A stretch of 64,000 nucleotides of DNA from Dastarcus helophoroides (GCA_028583605.1 CM053325.1:58920813-58984812); one strand, 5' to 3'; counted from the first letter of the stretch, positions 23,136-34,444 are shown. Made by a program: numbers and translations. Notes: generated by a model from the letters alone, not told the origin.

Positions 23136-23270
23136 ATGCAGCTAGTTCTGGGTGTCGGTGTTGGAGGGGTTAACAGCTTTCCAGATAATTCGACTTCAAA
23201 TGGCAAGCCAAAACCTTGGATAAACTACGAGAGAACACAAGTTAAAAACTTTTATGTAGCTAAGGACTGA
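23136..23270 (+). CDS. Copy A exon 8 with premature stop
   Basis: Acceptor TTGTTTCAG, then LVLGVGVGGVNSFPD, KPWINYERTQVK and a TGA at 23268-23270. In copy B the homologous exon runs 22 residues further (DWLPTWNGNSAFQIDYVKIY region). Here the equivalent codons exist at 23269-23334 but are one base out of frame. AATAAA at 23345-23350 is a plausible polyadenylation signal. Confidence 0.88.
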   Translation: MQLVLGVGVGGVNSFPDNSTSNGKPKPWINYERTQVKNFYVAKD

Positions 23271-23337
23271 TTGGATAAACACGTGGGGTGGAAACAGTGC
23301 CTTACAAGTTGATTATGTCAAGATTTTGGCCATATGA

Positions 23338-23784
23338 AGTGAAAAATAAAAGAGGAAATGTGATATGTGCCAAATGTATCCTAATAAGTGACTGCAAAAT
23401 AAATATTAATCTGTGCAACACATTTATACATGTACTTTCTTAAATAAATTTAATAAAAATTATGCTAGGTTTACCTGATTTATTAAAATTTCATTTTAAA
23501 CGAAAAATTCTATTTGTTTTAGGTCCCTTTCTAAATATGGTATCAACGTTTAAATTTTTTAGCTAAATAATTCTGTGTTTTCTGGGTCGAGTTTTTGAAA
23601 GATGGATTTAATGCCACTATTTTTCATTTTTTGTTTCTGAAGAAGCTCCCTACGATGGTGGGCGAAACGTCGAATACTTTTAGTACCTAGTTCTTTGACA
23701 CGGTCCAATCCTGGAAGAAGTATATCCTGTACTGACTCTGGCCGTGGAAGCCTTCGTTATCCCACTGTTGTATGTTACATTTCA
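23338..23784. other. Downstream flank of copy A
   Basis: Contains two AATAAA motifs close to the last exon, and a hairpin-type repeat core at 23637-23669 (CTGAAGAAGCTCCC ... GGTGGGCGAAACG), related in layout to the retroposon apex hairpin. No gene was found. The last five bases, TTTCA, form the target duplication of the BEL element. Confidence 0.5.
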
Positions 23785-23959
23785 TGTTAGGGACACGGCG
23801 TTTCTAATGATGTAGTAGTCAAATTAAAAATAAAAAAGTGTGTAGTCAAGAAGACAAAAAATAATGGAAAAATAAAGATTCACTCTGACAGCTGCTTCTA
23901 ACGAATTATTTCGAACCGTCGTCAGCTAGATAATGGTTAATTATTCCCTGGACACGACA
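23785..23959 (+). repeat. BEL left LTR
   Basis: TGTTAGGGACACGG ... GGACACGACA, preceded by TTTCA. Contains AATAAA. Matches the right LTR throughout except for about ten substitutions and a six-base insert (ACAGCT region). Confidence 0.88.
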
Positions 23960-24138
23960 TAGTTTAAGTGGCGACCGTAATAGGACGTTGGAGGCGGGCT
24001 AGAACTGAATAAGAACGGCTTGATTTGAAGCAAGGAATCCCTTGGAGGTGCGAATTTTTACAGTGTTTATACTTTCGTCTCATATTTTATAAACATTGTG
24101 GACTTGAACCAAGTTTGTAGCTAACCTTGCGTGGAAAA

Positions 24139-24762
24139 ATGGAAACCAAAAAGAAGCACAGGAAGATCCTACGTGCTGCTTTTACCAAAGGCGCAAATGA
24201 ACTGGACCAGTTGCTAATAACGGCAGGGCCTATTGCCGATAGTCTACGAGACATTTAAGTGCGTTTTGGGGCATTAGCAAATAGACAGACTGAGCTAAAG
24301 AAGTTTGATGGCGAGCTTTATGTAACCCTTCTCGGAACCGACTTTAATGAAGACGATTTATTACTCGAGATGGAGACATGCGACAGTTACGACAAAAGAT
24401 TTGCAGATTTAAGACTTCGCTGCGACGGTTTGATCGTAAATTCAATGCCAGTGGTAGAGAACCTAGATGTGGAGTCAGGTAACACTGTCGGGGTAACAGG
24501 TAGGCGTAAATTTAAATTACCCATAACAGAGTTCAAAAAATTTGATGGTGATATTCGAGACTGGTTACCATTCTGGGCCCAGTTCAGGAAAATATATGAT
24601 GACCCCGTTTTCGATCAGGCAGATAAAATTCAGTACCTCATTCAGGCCACTGTGGTAAATAGTCGTGCCAGACAGTTGGTAGAAAGCTACCCGGCAATTA
24701 ATGAAAATTACGATAAAATTGTTAATGCATTGAAATCTAGATTTGGTCAGAATGATATTTAG
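24139..24762 (+). pseudogene. BEL gag (DUF1759-type), with in-frame stop
   Basis: Starts METKKKHRK at 24139 and has an in-frame TAA at 24256-24258. It continues through FDGDIRDWLPFWAQF and ends ALKSRFGQND before a TAG. The D-W-x-x-F-W-x-x-F pattern and the ENYDKIVNALKSRFG end are typical of BEL gag. Homologous but frameshifted gag sequence continues to about 25,200. Confidence 0.85.
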
Positions 24763-25224
24763 GTTGAAGTTCAGGTGAAGAAACTACTTAGGCTTATAAT
24801 TAGTAATGCTACTTCGAAAAAAAAGACGGACCTTCTAGAAAATATTCTGCTATTCTATTTCCGTTAATAGAGTCTTGTTTACCTGAAGATTTGCTAAGGG
24901 TTTGGCAGTGTACGGGTCGAAGAGAAGGGTCTTTCTCAACTTCAGAAAAGCCTGAGCAGATCTCGCTTGAGAGTCACTTAAAATAAAACATTTGATGTGT
25001 TTTCTTAAAAACAAGGTGAATGATGAACAGCGCATCAGCCTAGCTTCGGAGAGTTTTGGATTGTGCATTGATGTTTCCAGTGCAGGTAAGGAACAGGTAT
25101 CAAGCAGAAAGCACAAAAATGTACAACACTTATCAACGGCTGCCGACTTAGTAAATTGCGCTGTCGTTAGCTGTGTTTTTGTAAAGGCGGACACAACAGT
25201 ACTGACTGTTTTAAAGTATCGAAA

Positions 25225-25425
25225 TTGAGTTTAAAGCAAAAAATAGATATTTTGCTAAGGAATACTGCTTGTTTTCGCTGTTTAAAAAGGGGACATCAGT
25301 CTAGAAAATGTCGGGGACATCTACGGTGCGTTGTTTGTAACAAATCCCATACAATATTAATATGTCCTGAATTGCCTTCCCATCAACAAAATATCAACGA
25401 ACTGTCTACGCAAAAAGGGTTCTGA
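25225..25425 (+). pseudogene. BEL gag-pol zinc knuckles
   Basis: CFRCLKRGHQSRKC gives C-x2-C-x4-H-x4-C, followed by CVVCNKSHTILIC (C-x2-C-x3-H-x4-C). Nucleocapsid-type paired knuckles sit between gag and protease, as usual for BEL. Stop at 25423-25425. Confidence 0.85.
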
Positions 25426-25441
25426 GGATAAAAAAGGGATT

Positions 25442-26131
25442 GTGGAACAGTCACTTCCTAATACCACTGATGGTCTCGTGTTTTTAGAAACATTACGAGC
25501 AAAACTAAATAGTGATCATGGTTCGCGCAACATCAGAGTTTTAATAGATAGTGATTGGCAACGATCTTATGTTTTTAAGTCAACTGCTCAAAAATTAGAT
25601 TTTGTTGCTAAACGTAAAGAAAGAATTAGGCATTGTCTGTTTGGTGGTATGGAGCAGGAGCAGGAACATGACTGTTATGATGTTGTTTTGAGTCGTGGCA
25701 ACTACTTCTGTTCCATTGAACTCCTCGACCAGCCAGTAATATGCGCAGACGTTTCTTCAATATTTTATGGGCCTTGGATGGACGAACTGGTAAAATTTAA
25801 TATCCAATTAGAAGATACCGGTAGCGAGGTTGCCATTGAACTTCTGATAGGTGCAGATGTCTCTAGCAAACTCTATACTGGAAAAAGACATGTTTTGAAA
25901 TATGGCCTTGTAGCCGTCCAAACATATTTAGGATGGACGATATCAGGGCGCGTACGTTCTGCCCGTCTTAACAGCAATGTCGTTTTGTCTGTACTGTCAC
26001 TCTTTGTTAAAAATTCCTGCCTAACTGACCTTTGGAATCTGAATATTTTGGGTATAACTGATCCCGCTGAGAAAAAGTCACGTAATGAAATGGCATTGGC
26101 TGCCAAAGAGTTTTTTTTTAAGAAACGGTGA
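25442..26131 (+). pseudogene. BEL aspartic protease and start of RT region
   Basis: RVLIDSDWQRSYV occupies the place of the D-S/T-G protease motif; the glycine is lost (DSD). LLIGADVSSKLYTG, then GLVAVQTYLGWTISG, are the conserved following blocks. The frame breaks at a T9 tract at 26111-26119. Confidence 0.85.
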
Positions 26132-26925
26132 GAGTTCAAGACGATGGGCGGTATGAGACACGACTTCTCTGGTTGGAAGGTCATCCTCCGTTACTTAATA
26201 ATTATCACATCGCCAAACGAAGAATGGAATCTACTGCAAAGAAATTAAAAGCCAATGGATTTTTTGAATCATATTGCCTCGTTTTTGAAGAATGGTTGAA
26301 CGAGCACATTATATAAGAAGTTGAAGAGGACCGAAAGAAAAGCAACTGTCATTATCTTCCCCATAGACCAGTTATAAAGGAGAATAGTCTAAAAACAAAA
26401 ATAAGACCCGTTTTTAACGCTTTAGCAAAGAAAAAGAATCAACCGTCCTTAAATCAATGCTTAGAAAAGGGAATGAATCTCATGGAGCTAATTCCTTTGA
26501 TTTTGCCAAGGTTGAGAGAGAACAAATTGGGTGTTGTCTCCGATATACGTAAAGCTTTCTTACAAATTAACCTACATGAAGCCGACAGAGACTATCTTAG
26601 ATTTCTTTGGTATGGAACAGATGAAGCGTTGAAGGTGTATCGTCACTGCATAATGGTTTTTAGTCTAACTTGTAGTCGGTTTCTGTTAGCTCCAACGATC
26701 ACAAAACATCTGGCCTAGGAATCGGAAAAGTCGATGGAAGGTAGTTCATCTTATTCGAGAGACACCATCTTGAAACTGGCCAAGAGCTTCTACATTGATA
26801 ACTGTATCACAAGTTTACCTAATATAGAGGCTTTAGAGCCATTTATACATGAATCTACCAAGATCATGGCCAAAGCCTGTTTTGACCTAAGAGGGTCAAA
26901 ATTTAGTCAACCTAACCAAACTTAA
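26128..26925 (+). pseudogene. BEL reverse transcriptase, inactivated
   Basis: One frame with in-frame stops at 26314-26316 and 26716-26718. RT blocks seen: KTKIRPVFNA, SDIRKAFLQINLHE (motif A aspartate kept), and SFYIDNCITSL at the Y-x-D-D position, where the second aspartate is replaced by asparagine (YIDN, 26791-26802). Polymerisation would be lost. Confidence 0.87.
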
Positions 26926-27174
26926 GAGACACATTGGACATTCAAGGTGAAACTGTAACGAAGAGATTAATTTTGTCCGTAACTCAACGAGTGTTTAATC
27001 CAATTGGCTTTACTTGTCCGAACCTAAATTACTTTTGCAGAGAACATGGCAACAACAGTTAAGCTGGGATGTTGTGGTGGATATGAAAACAGAAAAAAAT
27101 TTTCGTTGATGGATGAATGAGCTTCCGTTGTTGTTATTTGTAGAAGTACCCCGACGGACATCCACAGTTATAAA

Positions 27175-27582
27175 AGAAAAAGTTTACATACATTCTGTGA
27201 TGCTAGTAAAAGGACCTATTCAGCCGCAGCATTTTTAAGAGCTGAAAAACGTAATATCGTTATCATCCATTTGCTTGCAGCCAAATCAAGGGTAGCCCCC
27301 TTAAAAAATACAACTATACCTCACTTAGAATTACTCGCTGCGACAATTGGAGTAATATTATGGAGAATGGTACAAGGAAATCTGAAAGCCAAGTTACAGT
27401 ATTATTTTTGGAGCGATTCATCCACTGTCCTTTCCTGGATACGACGGAAGGAGGAATGGGCTCCATTTGTAAGAAGTCGAATAGCAGAAATTAGAAGCAT
27501 GACCTCAATTGATTGCTGGAGGTATGTGCCAGGATTGTCAAACCCTGCAGATCTATCATCTTGAGGATGTTCGCCTAAGTAC
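27175..27582 (+). pseudogene. BEL RNase H and connection, interrupted
   Basis: TFCDASKRTYSAAAF (first catalytic Asp), PHLELLAAT (Glu), FWSDSSTVLSWI (Asp) and WRYVPGLSNPADLSS are the standard BEL RNase H blocks. An Arg-to-stop change gives TGA at 27562-27564. The segment ends at the insertion point of the next element. Confidence 0.87.
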
Positions 27583-30318
27583 TGTGATGAGCGACCAAGA
27601 TCAGTGGTTTTATAAATTTTTTCAAAATTGTCGAATTTTGCACATCTTTAAAAATTTTCGAAGAATAATTTACCTTCGATTTTCGGACCCAATTTGTCTA
27701 CGTTGTGTTTAAAATTATTTTATTCTACTTAATTGTAACCCCAGTTCGTAGAGTCGACAGGGAAGTGTTGTCAAATTCAAATAACAATTGACCTCAACGT
27801 TTTATTACAATAGGTCAACAAATAAATCAACAAAATTTCATTTTCATTTGTTCTTAAACATAATACTACAAAATAAAGTGAACCTGTTTGTTTCAACTTG
27901 TTTAAATTTGCTGGACACAAATCTGAGGGAAATATTTCTTTAGAAAATTAAAAGAATTTATTAAGCACAAGTAATCTGACGTTCTTTGTTTAATTCTTTC
28001 GCTCATATATGGTACGTCGGTTATTAATTTCCCAAAGTTTATCTTAACCCTAATAATGGCAATGTTTTCCCCAGCTGAGCCATTTAGTTTGTACTCAAAG
28101 GTTTTCAAACCAAATGCAGCTAACTTTGTACCTGATTATCTGTAGGTGTTCGCTGGTTGGTTTGTACACAGAGGTTCTCAAACTATTTTTAGGTGTCTGT
28201 TTTTATTCCCCAATTCTTGTGTGTTTTGTCGCTTCTTAATTCAAGCATACTTCACATAGCATACAGTTTCCTGCTGAAAGCTTTGAGCTAACAAGATCCA
28301 AAGGATAATGCTACGAGAAAATGGAGCTCAAGCTTGGAAATGAAGTTGTGATTTATCGTAATAAATCAAATTTATAAATGTTGATTCAATCTTACTCATT
28401 TCTCGTTCTCTCACTCTTTCTTTCTTTCCTTTGTTAACTTGTTCCTTTGTTTGTTTTTCTGTTTTTCTCATACCAAACTCAATCACTCGAACTCAAACCA
28501 GTGTCATAAAATCGACTAGAAATATTGTTCAGATTTCGTAGAAACTTTCTGAGCAGAATTTTCCCTTCCAACACTACATCTACTTCTACGGCTACTAGTC
28601 TAAATAAAGTGACGTTTCTGACTTAGAAAGTGGCTAAGCTTGACTTGGCACAAAAAAAACCATTTAAATTAAAATTAGAAACTGGCAAGAAGTTCTCATT
28701 TCTTTCATCAAAACATCTCCCTAACGAGAGCCGATGCTGATACTGCTCGTTCACCTACGTTAGTACTCCCAATTTGTCAACAGATCTATAAGGCTCTCTT
28801 TGGGCCAGGTTGTCTTGTCCTATATTTTTGGGATTCAAGCAACCTACGAAGGAGAATCTGCGAATGAGGTAGCACTAGGTGAATACACCAAAACAAGAAC
28901 TAGGTAAGAGCTCATTGTGGCTTATGCTTCTGTGATGTTAAGGTGCCCACGTTTCTGGAACTTGCAGAACATCATCAGTAAAACCCAAATATGTCTGCTG
29001 CCAGTTACCGGACCTTTGTGGTGATGGGTATAAGTTATTTTGGAACCCTTGGAAACTCAGCTTCCAACAGCAGAACACTAAAATCGACCTTAAGGAAATG
29101 AAAATGTATGAAGCGAATGCGCTTTATTTCCTTTTTTTTTGTCTTGTCTTTCGATTCTGATTTTGCTTTATTTTTGTTTCCTGTTTTGAAACTGGTAGTT
29201 GCACCAGTCAGCTGTAGGGTTCTTGGCCCTATAATAATTTTCTAACAACGACTTTCTCATTCATTCGGTTTATTGTGGAATTTTTAAATTCCTTTCTCTT
29301 TTTTTTGTAAACTCCCCCCAACCCCATATTGATCAAAATTAGGAACAAGTATTTTCTCAAATTTTAGGAAAAATTAATTAAATCATATAAGAGCGAAAAA
29401 ATCCTCAAATAAAATTATCGGACAATTTAAAATTTACTTGACTATTATTTTTCCGCAGCAAACATCACACAAATGGCACAAGAACTTCACGTTGACCAGA
29501 ATTGTTTTTTTTTTGTGTTCATTCACGTTAATTAGCACAAACAGAAGCAGTTTTTTTAAAACTTCCGTATTTCGTACTCGTTTTTATAAGACCGGAAGTT
29601 GACCAAAATTTCTAAACTAATTTCATCGAAGTTCAGTATTTGACTCCCCTGTAAATTTCTTTACGGTGTTTTATCTTTTTATTCCCCTACCCTTAATTTC
29701 TGGGGACCAAAAGATATCCTCTGCATCTCGCTAGAGGGCATGAGGATGCAGAATTTCTACCAATTTAAATATTTCCAATCCAAATTAACCCTTAAATAAA
29801 TTTTGAAAAGGATTCTTAAAGGGCAAATCAAATTGCAAACCCATTTTCAATAATGTCGTCCCTTTATCTTGCAAGTTTTACTTCGATAATTAAAATTTAA
29901 ATAACTTACAATTGTACGTGTTTATAAGGGCGTTTTTTGAACGTAAAATTCATTCAGTCTACCACCACATGGTCTTGCCGAGAGATTTGCTACAGTCTCC
30001 GTTATTGACACTTAACAGCTTTAGTGCAATAATTTACGATATCGGACTTTCAGCGATCCTTCAAAACTAACATGTCCTTTTACTTATTTTTATGTGTGCT
30101 TAAATCATTTCTTTGAAACAAACCAGGTCTAACAAATAACCCTTATCTAATTTGTGAACTGCTAAGAAATCCGTTTCTCACGCAAAACGTTATGTTACAA
30201 AGAATTTTTATAATACACTATTTGTAGATTTAATATTTTCAAGAAAAATTAAAAATAAATTGAATTAAATAAAACAAACGAGGAAATAGAACAGTTTAGT
30301 ACAACTCGACTCACCACA
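27583..30318. mobile_element. TG...CA-ended insertion in BEL pol, probable solo LTR or LTR-derived element
   Basis: Starts TGTGATGAG and ends CTCACCACA (near-inverted termini), flanked by GTAC on both sides (27579-27582 and 30319-30322). With the insert and one GTAC removed, the flanking BEL pol frame is continuous. Four-base duplication and TG/CA ends are typical of Gypsy-type LTR elements. No internal LTR pair or recognisable coding region was found in the 2.7 kb, so its class is inferred. It contains several AATAAA motifs and T-rich stretches. Confidence 0.6.
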
Positions 30319-30645
30319 GTACCTATTGGAATCAAAATGGTGGGAAGGGCCAAAGTGGCTCCATCAGCCGCCAATTCTATGAGTATAGAAAAGGTTTTAA
30401 CTGCGATGAAGAAGAAATTAATCGAGAGAAAAGAAAGAAGATAATTACCACTCTTCTTAATAGTAGATCAGATGAGTGGCATCTGCATTATTTTTCCAAG
30501 AATACCAAAACTATGATAACTTGGCTGTTTCGGTTTATACATAATATCAGGTACTCAGGTCAACGGTACCAAGGTCCACTGACTGTCGAGAAAATTGATC
30601 AGGCTGAGCTTTTTATACCCAAGACCACCCAGCAAGAAACATTTA
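30319..30645 (+). pseudogene. BEL pol, RNase H-integrase linker
   Basis: ESKWWEGPKWL near 30,330 and MITWLFRFIHNIR near 30,513 are conserved BEL blocks between RNase H and integrase. The frame stays open to the pogo insertion at 30646. Confidence 0.85.
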
Positions 30646-30653
30646 GGGGGAAG

Positions 30654-30894
30654 TCCCCTAGTGACGGACACTTAAGGTATTTAAACAATAAAACAAAAAC
30701 TGTTTCAACAAATTAAGCTTTAATAATGAAATTATTTTAATAACAAAATATAAAATCAAATTAAATTAACAAAACTTATAACTCTGCTTAAACATAAGAA
30801 CAATCTTAAATCAAACTTTGTCAGTAAAAAAATAAATCTCAGCAAATGGCACCTAGTACCGGACGGACTTTACTTCAAACCCTTAGTACCGGAC
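30654..30894. promoter_or_regulatory. Left subterminal motif cluster of the pogo-like element
   Basis: Three copies of the motif (TAGTNNCGGAC on this strand) at 30654-30669, 30853-30864 and 30883-30894. They match, inverted, the four at the right end. Likely transposase-binding sites by analogy with other pogo/mariner elements (inference). Confidence 0.55.
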
Positions 30895-30898
30895 ATCT

Positions 30899-32767
30899 TC
30901 AACTCATCGTACATCGATCGCATATGTAGCATTCTGAACATTCAGGGATATCTGCATATGCTTCATGTGCCCATCCACGGCAGCTGGAGCACTGTATCCA
31001 GTCTTCATTGTGATCCTCTAAGCAAACTACGCAAATAGTTCTCGTGTCAGATGTTTCAGCCAATGATGTCTTTTTCTTTGCTTTATTTCCGCTGTTCCCT
31101 TTGGCTTTTACTCTTTTGGTCTGTTTCCCTTTCTCTTTCATTGCTGTCCTAAATTTATTTCCCACTGCTTTATTTTTCTCGTTAACGTTTTTTTCATTTT
31201 CTTTCTCCTCTACAAGAATTTTGTACGGTGATGAAGTTAAAATTTCACTTTTTTCGCATTTTCTCTTTCGAGCAAGCGATCGTTTTTTTTGCAGCATCCG
31301 GCAATTGTGACAAATTATGGATAACCTGGACTACATCTGGATCAAGGTTAGTCAATGGCTTGAGACTGTTGATATTTTTTTCGAATGTAGATTGTTTAGA
31401 AGCCTCTGAGGGTCCTTGTGTGTCCATATTAATGGACTGCTCTAAATCGCAGTTCGTCGACGAGCTGCCAGCTTCAGTTAAGTCACTGGAGGAAACAGGA
31501 ACTTCTTTGCTAGTACCTGGTGCGTTTGAGGATGTTTGTGGGTCTTCTAACGGAATGTTGGTCATATCGGCAGGTAAATAATCCAGATCAGAAAATATAT
31601 CTCTACTGAATGGCTGAATTCCTGTGTATTTGAAGCCGGACACTGCAATTTCTAGACGAGCTACTTTTGTAAATGCTTCACTGACGAGACCGGCAATATC
31701 GTAGTCAGTTATTCGAGATCCAGCATTTGCTCTTATCCACGCATCGCAACGTTGGTTGTAGGCATCTTTAAATGGTTTCATAAACGTTCTGTCTAGCGGC
31801 TGTAGTTTGTGGGTAGTGTGTGGTGGCGAGCTTATCAAATGAATATCGTTTTCTCGGCAAAAATTGATGACTGCTAATGTCTTGTGACTACAATGTCCAT
31901 CCAGAAGTATCAGCGCAGGGCTCTCTTTTGTCGGACAAGAGTGTTTTTTGAATAATTGTAGCCATTGAAGAAAAATATCACTATTCATCCAGCCTTTTGG
32001 CTGGGCCACGCCTACGCTTTCGGCTGGAGCATTTATCATGAGCCGATCATTCATTCTTTGCCTAGGAAAGACAAAGAAAGGCGGAATGAAATGGTTGTTG
32101 GCACTCATGCAAAATAAGACTGTAATATTTTTGCCCCTCTCAGCAGAAGTGAGCTTTCCTACTTGTCGAACAGCTTTTGGAGCAAGTACCTTTTGGTGTT
32201 TTTGTACGCAGCTGACTCCAGTTTCGTCACAGTTATAAATTTTCGAAGGTGGAAATTTGAATTGTGTCATCATTCTGTCAAGATTATTAAAAAAGAGATC
32301 AACTTGGGGTTTGTTAAACCCCACAGCCCTCATTATGCTTGTTGACTCTGGTGATCTCAGCGATACGTCCTGATGTCTCTGCATGAAATCGTAGTAAAAG
32401 TGTTTATCAGCAGCTCCTTTCTCTTTATTAAAGCGATGAGGGATCTTCAAAGCCTCAGCCAAATCGTAAGCCAACTTCAAAAATTCCTGTTTGGTTAACG
32501 GCAGACACCTATTAGATAAATCTTTTACATGCTGCACTAAGAATTCTTCGTATTTTGGTGTGAAGGTATTAGTGAATCTACCTAACTTTGGTTGCAACGA
32601 CACTTCTTGTCCACGGTTTAATGAAGATATTTCATCATGTAGGGTGCTTTTTGGAATATTATAACGCAATGAAGCTTCTCTCAAACTCATTTTTTTGTCA
32701 AAACATTGTTTATCGCAGTTTGTAAATTACTTTGGTCCCATTTTCCTTTCTTTTTCGTCTTCTCCAT
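30899..32767 (-). pseudogene. Pogo-family transposase with C-terminal PHD-type finger, two frameshifts
   Basis: Order along the protein: start MEKTKKKGKWDQ at 32767; helix-turn-helix (SLREASLRYNIPKSTLH); DDE_1 core with YNCDETGVS, LILLDGHCSH and HKLQPLDRTFMKPF, carrying the three catalytic aspartates; Ser/Thr-rich linker; basic stretch with SEILTSSPYK; and a cysteine-rich finger ICVVCLEDHNEDWIQCSSC ... GWAHEAYA ... CYICDRC. The main open segment is 31245-32690 (481 codons). Frame changes occur at an A7 tract (32691-32697 region) and an A8 tract (31283-31290), both homopolymers, so they may be sequencing indels. The family cuts and pastes DNA at TA sites; the catalytic triad is intact. Confidence 0.85.
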
Positions 32768-32850
32768 TTCGATATCTCTTTGTTCTTCTAAAACAATAGA
32801 TAATAATGATCAAAAAGTATAATATTTCATGAAAAAATTGTTTTTTTATT

Positions 32851-33246
32851 GTCCGATATTAGGGGAAGCTTTTGTGTCCGGTACTAGGGGACAGAGAATC
32901 CTTAAATTAATTGTCATATACAAAAACTGCTATGGAATTCGACATGAATATTACAAATTTTAGATATGTATTAACTATGACATAAAATAACAATTATCAA
33001 AACCACATAAACTAAAAACCATTGTAGTTATACTTACTTTGATCTTACGTGACGCAATGTATTTCCACCAAAAACAGCAATCAACTGTTCCCTCCTAGGC
33101 GTTGCGCGACATTGGCGAACCGGGACCCGCGATCGTGTATTGTTACGTTCCCCCGCGCCCCTATCACCTGCTTTTTAAACAAACACGTTGCGACTTGTCG
33201 AGATACTTCGAGTGTCCGACGTTAGGTGCCGTCCGGCGTTACGGGA
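32851..33246. promoter_or_regulatory. Right subterminal motif cluster of the pogo-like element
   Basis: GTCCGATATTAGGGGA at 32851, GTCCGGTACTAGGGGA at 32876, GTCCGACGTTAGG at 33213 and GTCCGGCGTTACGGGA at 33231, all in the same orientation and upstream of the transposase start. Confidence 0.55.
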
Positions 33247-33254
33247 CTTCCCCC

Positions 33255-34444
33255 TACTGACGAAAACGATACTCGGCTACGTACACTTATGCCGTTTCGT
33301 GATAAATTTGGGTTTATTTGTTTAAAATCTCGTATTTCTAACAGCAAAGACGATGAACGTTTTCGTTTTCCAGTGGTACTGCCTGCGCGTCATACCGTAA
33401 TTACTCGTTTAATTTTCGAGACACATTCACAATCATGTCACACAGGAACCGAAGGACTGTTAAGTCTTTTGCGCGAAAAATATTGAATTCTTGGTGGGAG
33501 ACGTGCCATTAGATCGGTGACATCTAAGTGTGTTATTTGTAAGAGACAGTGCGCCAAACCGTTTGCAGTAGAACCACCTCCTTTACCTTTCGACAGAGTA
33601 CGCGATGCCTTTCCCTTCGAAGTCACTGGAGTGGACTTTGCTGGACCATTGCATATAAAGTCTGGAGAAAAGGTATGGAAATGCCTCTTCACCTGCGCTG
33701 TCTATCGAGCAGTACATTTAGAACTTTCTTCTTCATTGTCTACCGTTGCTTTTATGCAGACGCTAAGAAGGTTCGTGAAACCATATACAGTGATAGAGGT
33801 ACTAATTTTGTTGGACTGGTCTAAAATCGTTGACGTCTGTCAAACGAATTTGGTGGCGATTTAATCCTCCCACTGCATCATGGTGGGGAGGAGTTTGGGA
33901 ACGTCTTATCGGTATTCTAAAGGGTTTATTGCGGAAAGTGTTAGGTCGAGCTTCACTCTCTTATGAGGAATTGTTGCCTCTCATATACGACTGTGAGGCT
34001 ATAATAAATACTAGACCTCTTTCGTACCTGTCTGCTGACCCTAAGGATCTAGTTCCGCTTACTCCGGCGATGTTTTTGAGTGACCAAGCAGAAGGTGGTT
34101 TACCTGATTGCGACGCGATTGATCGAGTTAACCTATGCAAAAGAATCCAGTATTTACAAAAACTTCGAGTCAATCTAAGCTACAGGTTTCGCAGAGAATA
34201 CTTGGGTCAATTAGCACTAGTTAATCGTCATAAACGGACTCGTCCAGTACAGCTGGGTGAGATTGTTCTCATCAGCAATGACCTAAGAAAGCGTCTGGAT
34301 TGGCCCATTGGTCGAGTAGCTGAAATATTTCCTGGTAAAGATGGGGTAGTCCATTTAGTCCGAGTGGATACTGTTCTTGGGCGGTTGCTTAGACCCATTC
34401 AGAGATTGTATCCACTAGAGTGTCTCAATTTAAATGAAGAATAA
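33255..34444 (+). pseudogene. BEL integrase and C-terminal region, broken
   Basis: The zinc-binding HHCC region (HSQSCHTGTEGLL, then CVICKRQCAKP) contains a Trp-to-stop TGA at 33484-33486. Core: VTGVDFAGPL gives the first Asp, IYSDRGTNFVG the second (in a shifted frame, 33,775-33,825) and GGVWERLIGILKG the Glu. The reading frame moves twice between about 33,770 and 33,850, with a probable small deletion. The end matches the DUF5641-like tail (LGEIVLISNDLRKRLDWPIG). Stop at 34442-34444. Confidence 0.87.

Larger units (their letters stand above)
7704..23270 (+). pseudogene. Beta-1,3-glucan recognition protein-like (GNBP family), copy A, C-terminally frameshifted
   Basis: Seven exons are visible: 7704-7931, 8422-8603, 15922-16040, 22194-22351, 22405-22635, 22689-22777 and 23136-23270. 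The family consists of secreted insect immune proteins that bind fungal beta-1,3-glucan and trigger Toll or prophenoloxidase cascades (family knowledge). Exon 2 encodes CBM39; exons 3-8 encode the GH16-like domain. The GH16 catalytic glutamate motif is absent; the aligned segment reads KIIIAFTRGN, so it is a binding, non-hydrolytic member. The signal-peptide exon is missing from the window. One extra T at 23268 brings TGA into frame; without it, 22 more codons homologous to copy B would run to a TGA at 23335-23337. It may be a decaying gene, a truncated but functional allele, or a base-call error; everything upstream is open and correctly spliced. Confidence 0.8.
30646..33254 (-). mobile_element. 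Pogo-like DNA transposon (2.6 kb) nested in BEL
   Basis: Terminal inverted repeats GGGGGAAGTCCC(C/G)TA, flanked by TA (30644-30645 and 33255-33256). BEL pol is continuous across the site when the insert and one TA are removed. It carries a minus-strand transposase of the DDE_1 (pogo/Tigger/jerky) family. Seven copies of a GTCCGnnnnTAGGGGA-like motif are clustered at the two ends. Confidence 0.9.

Noticed and set aside
31245..32690. Host jerky/CENP-B-like gene rather than a transposase
   Set aside because: It sits inside TA-flanked inverted repeats nested in a retrotransposon and carries frameshifts.
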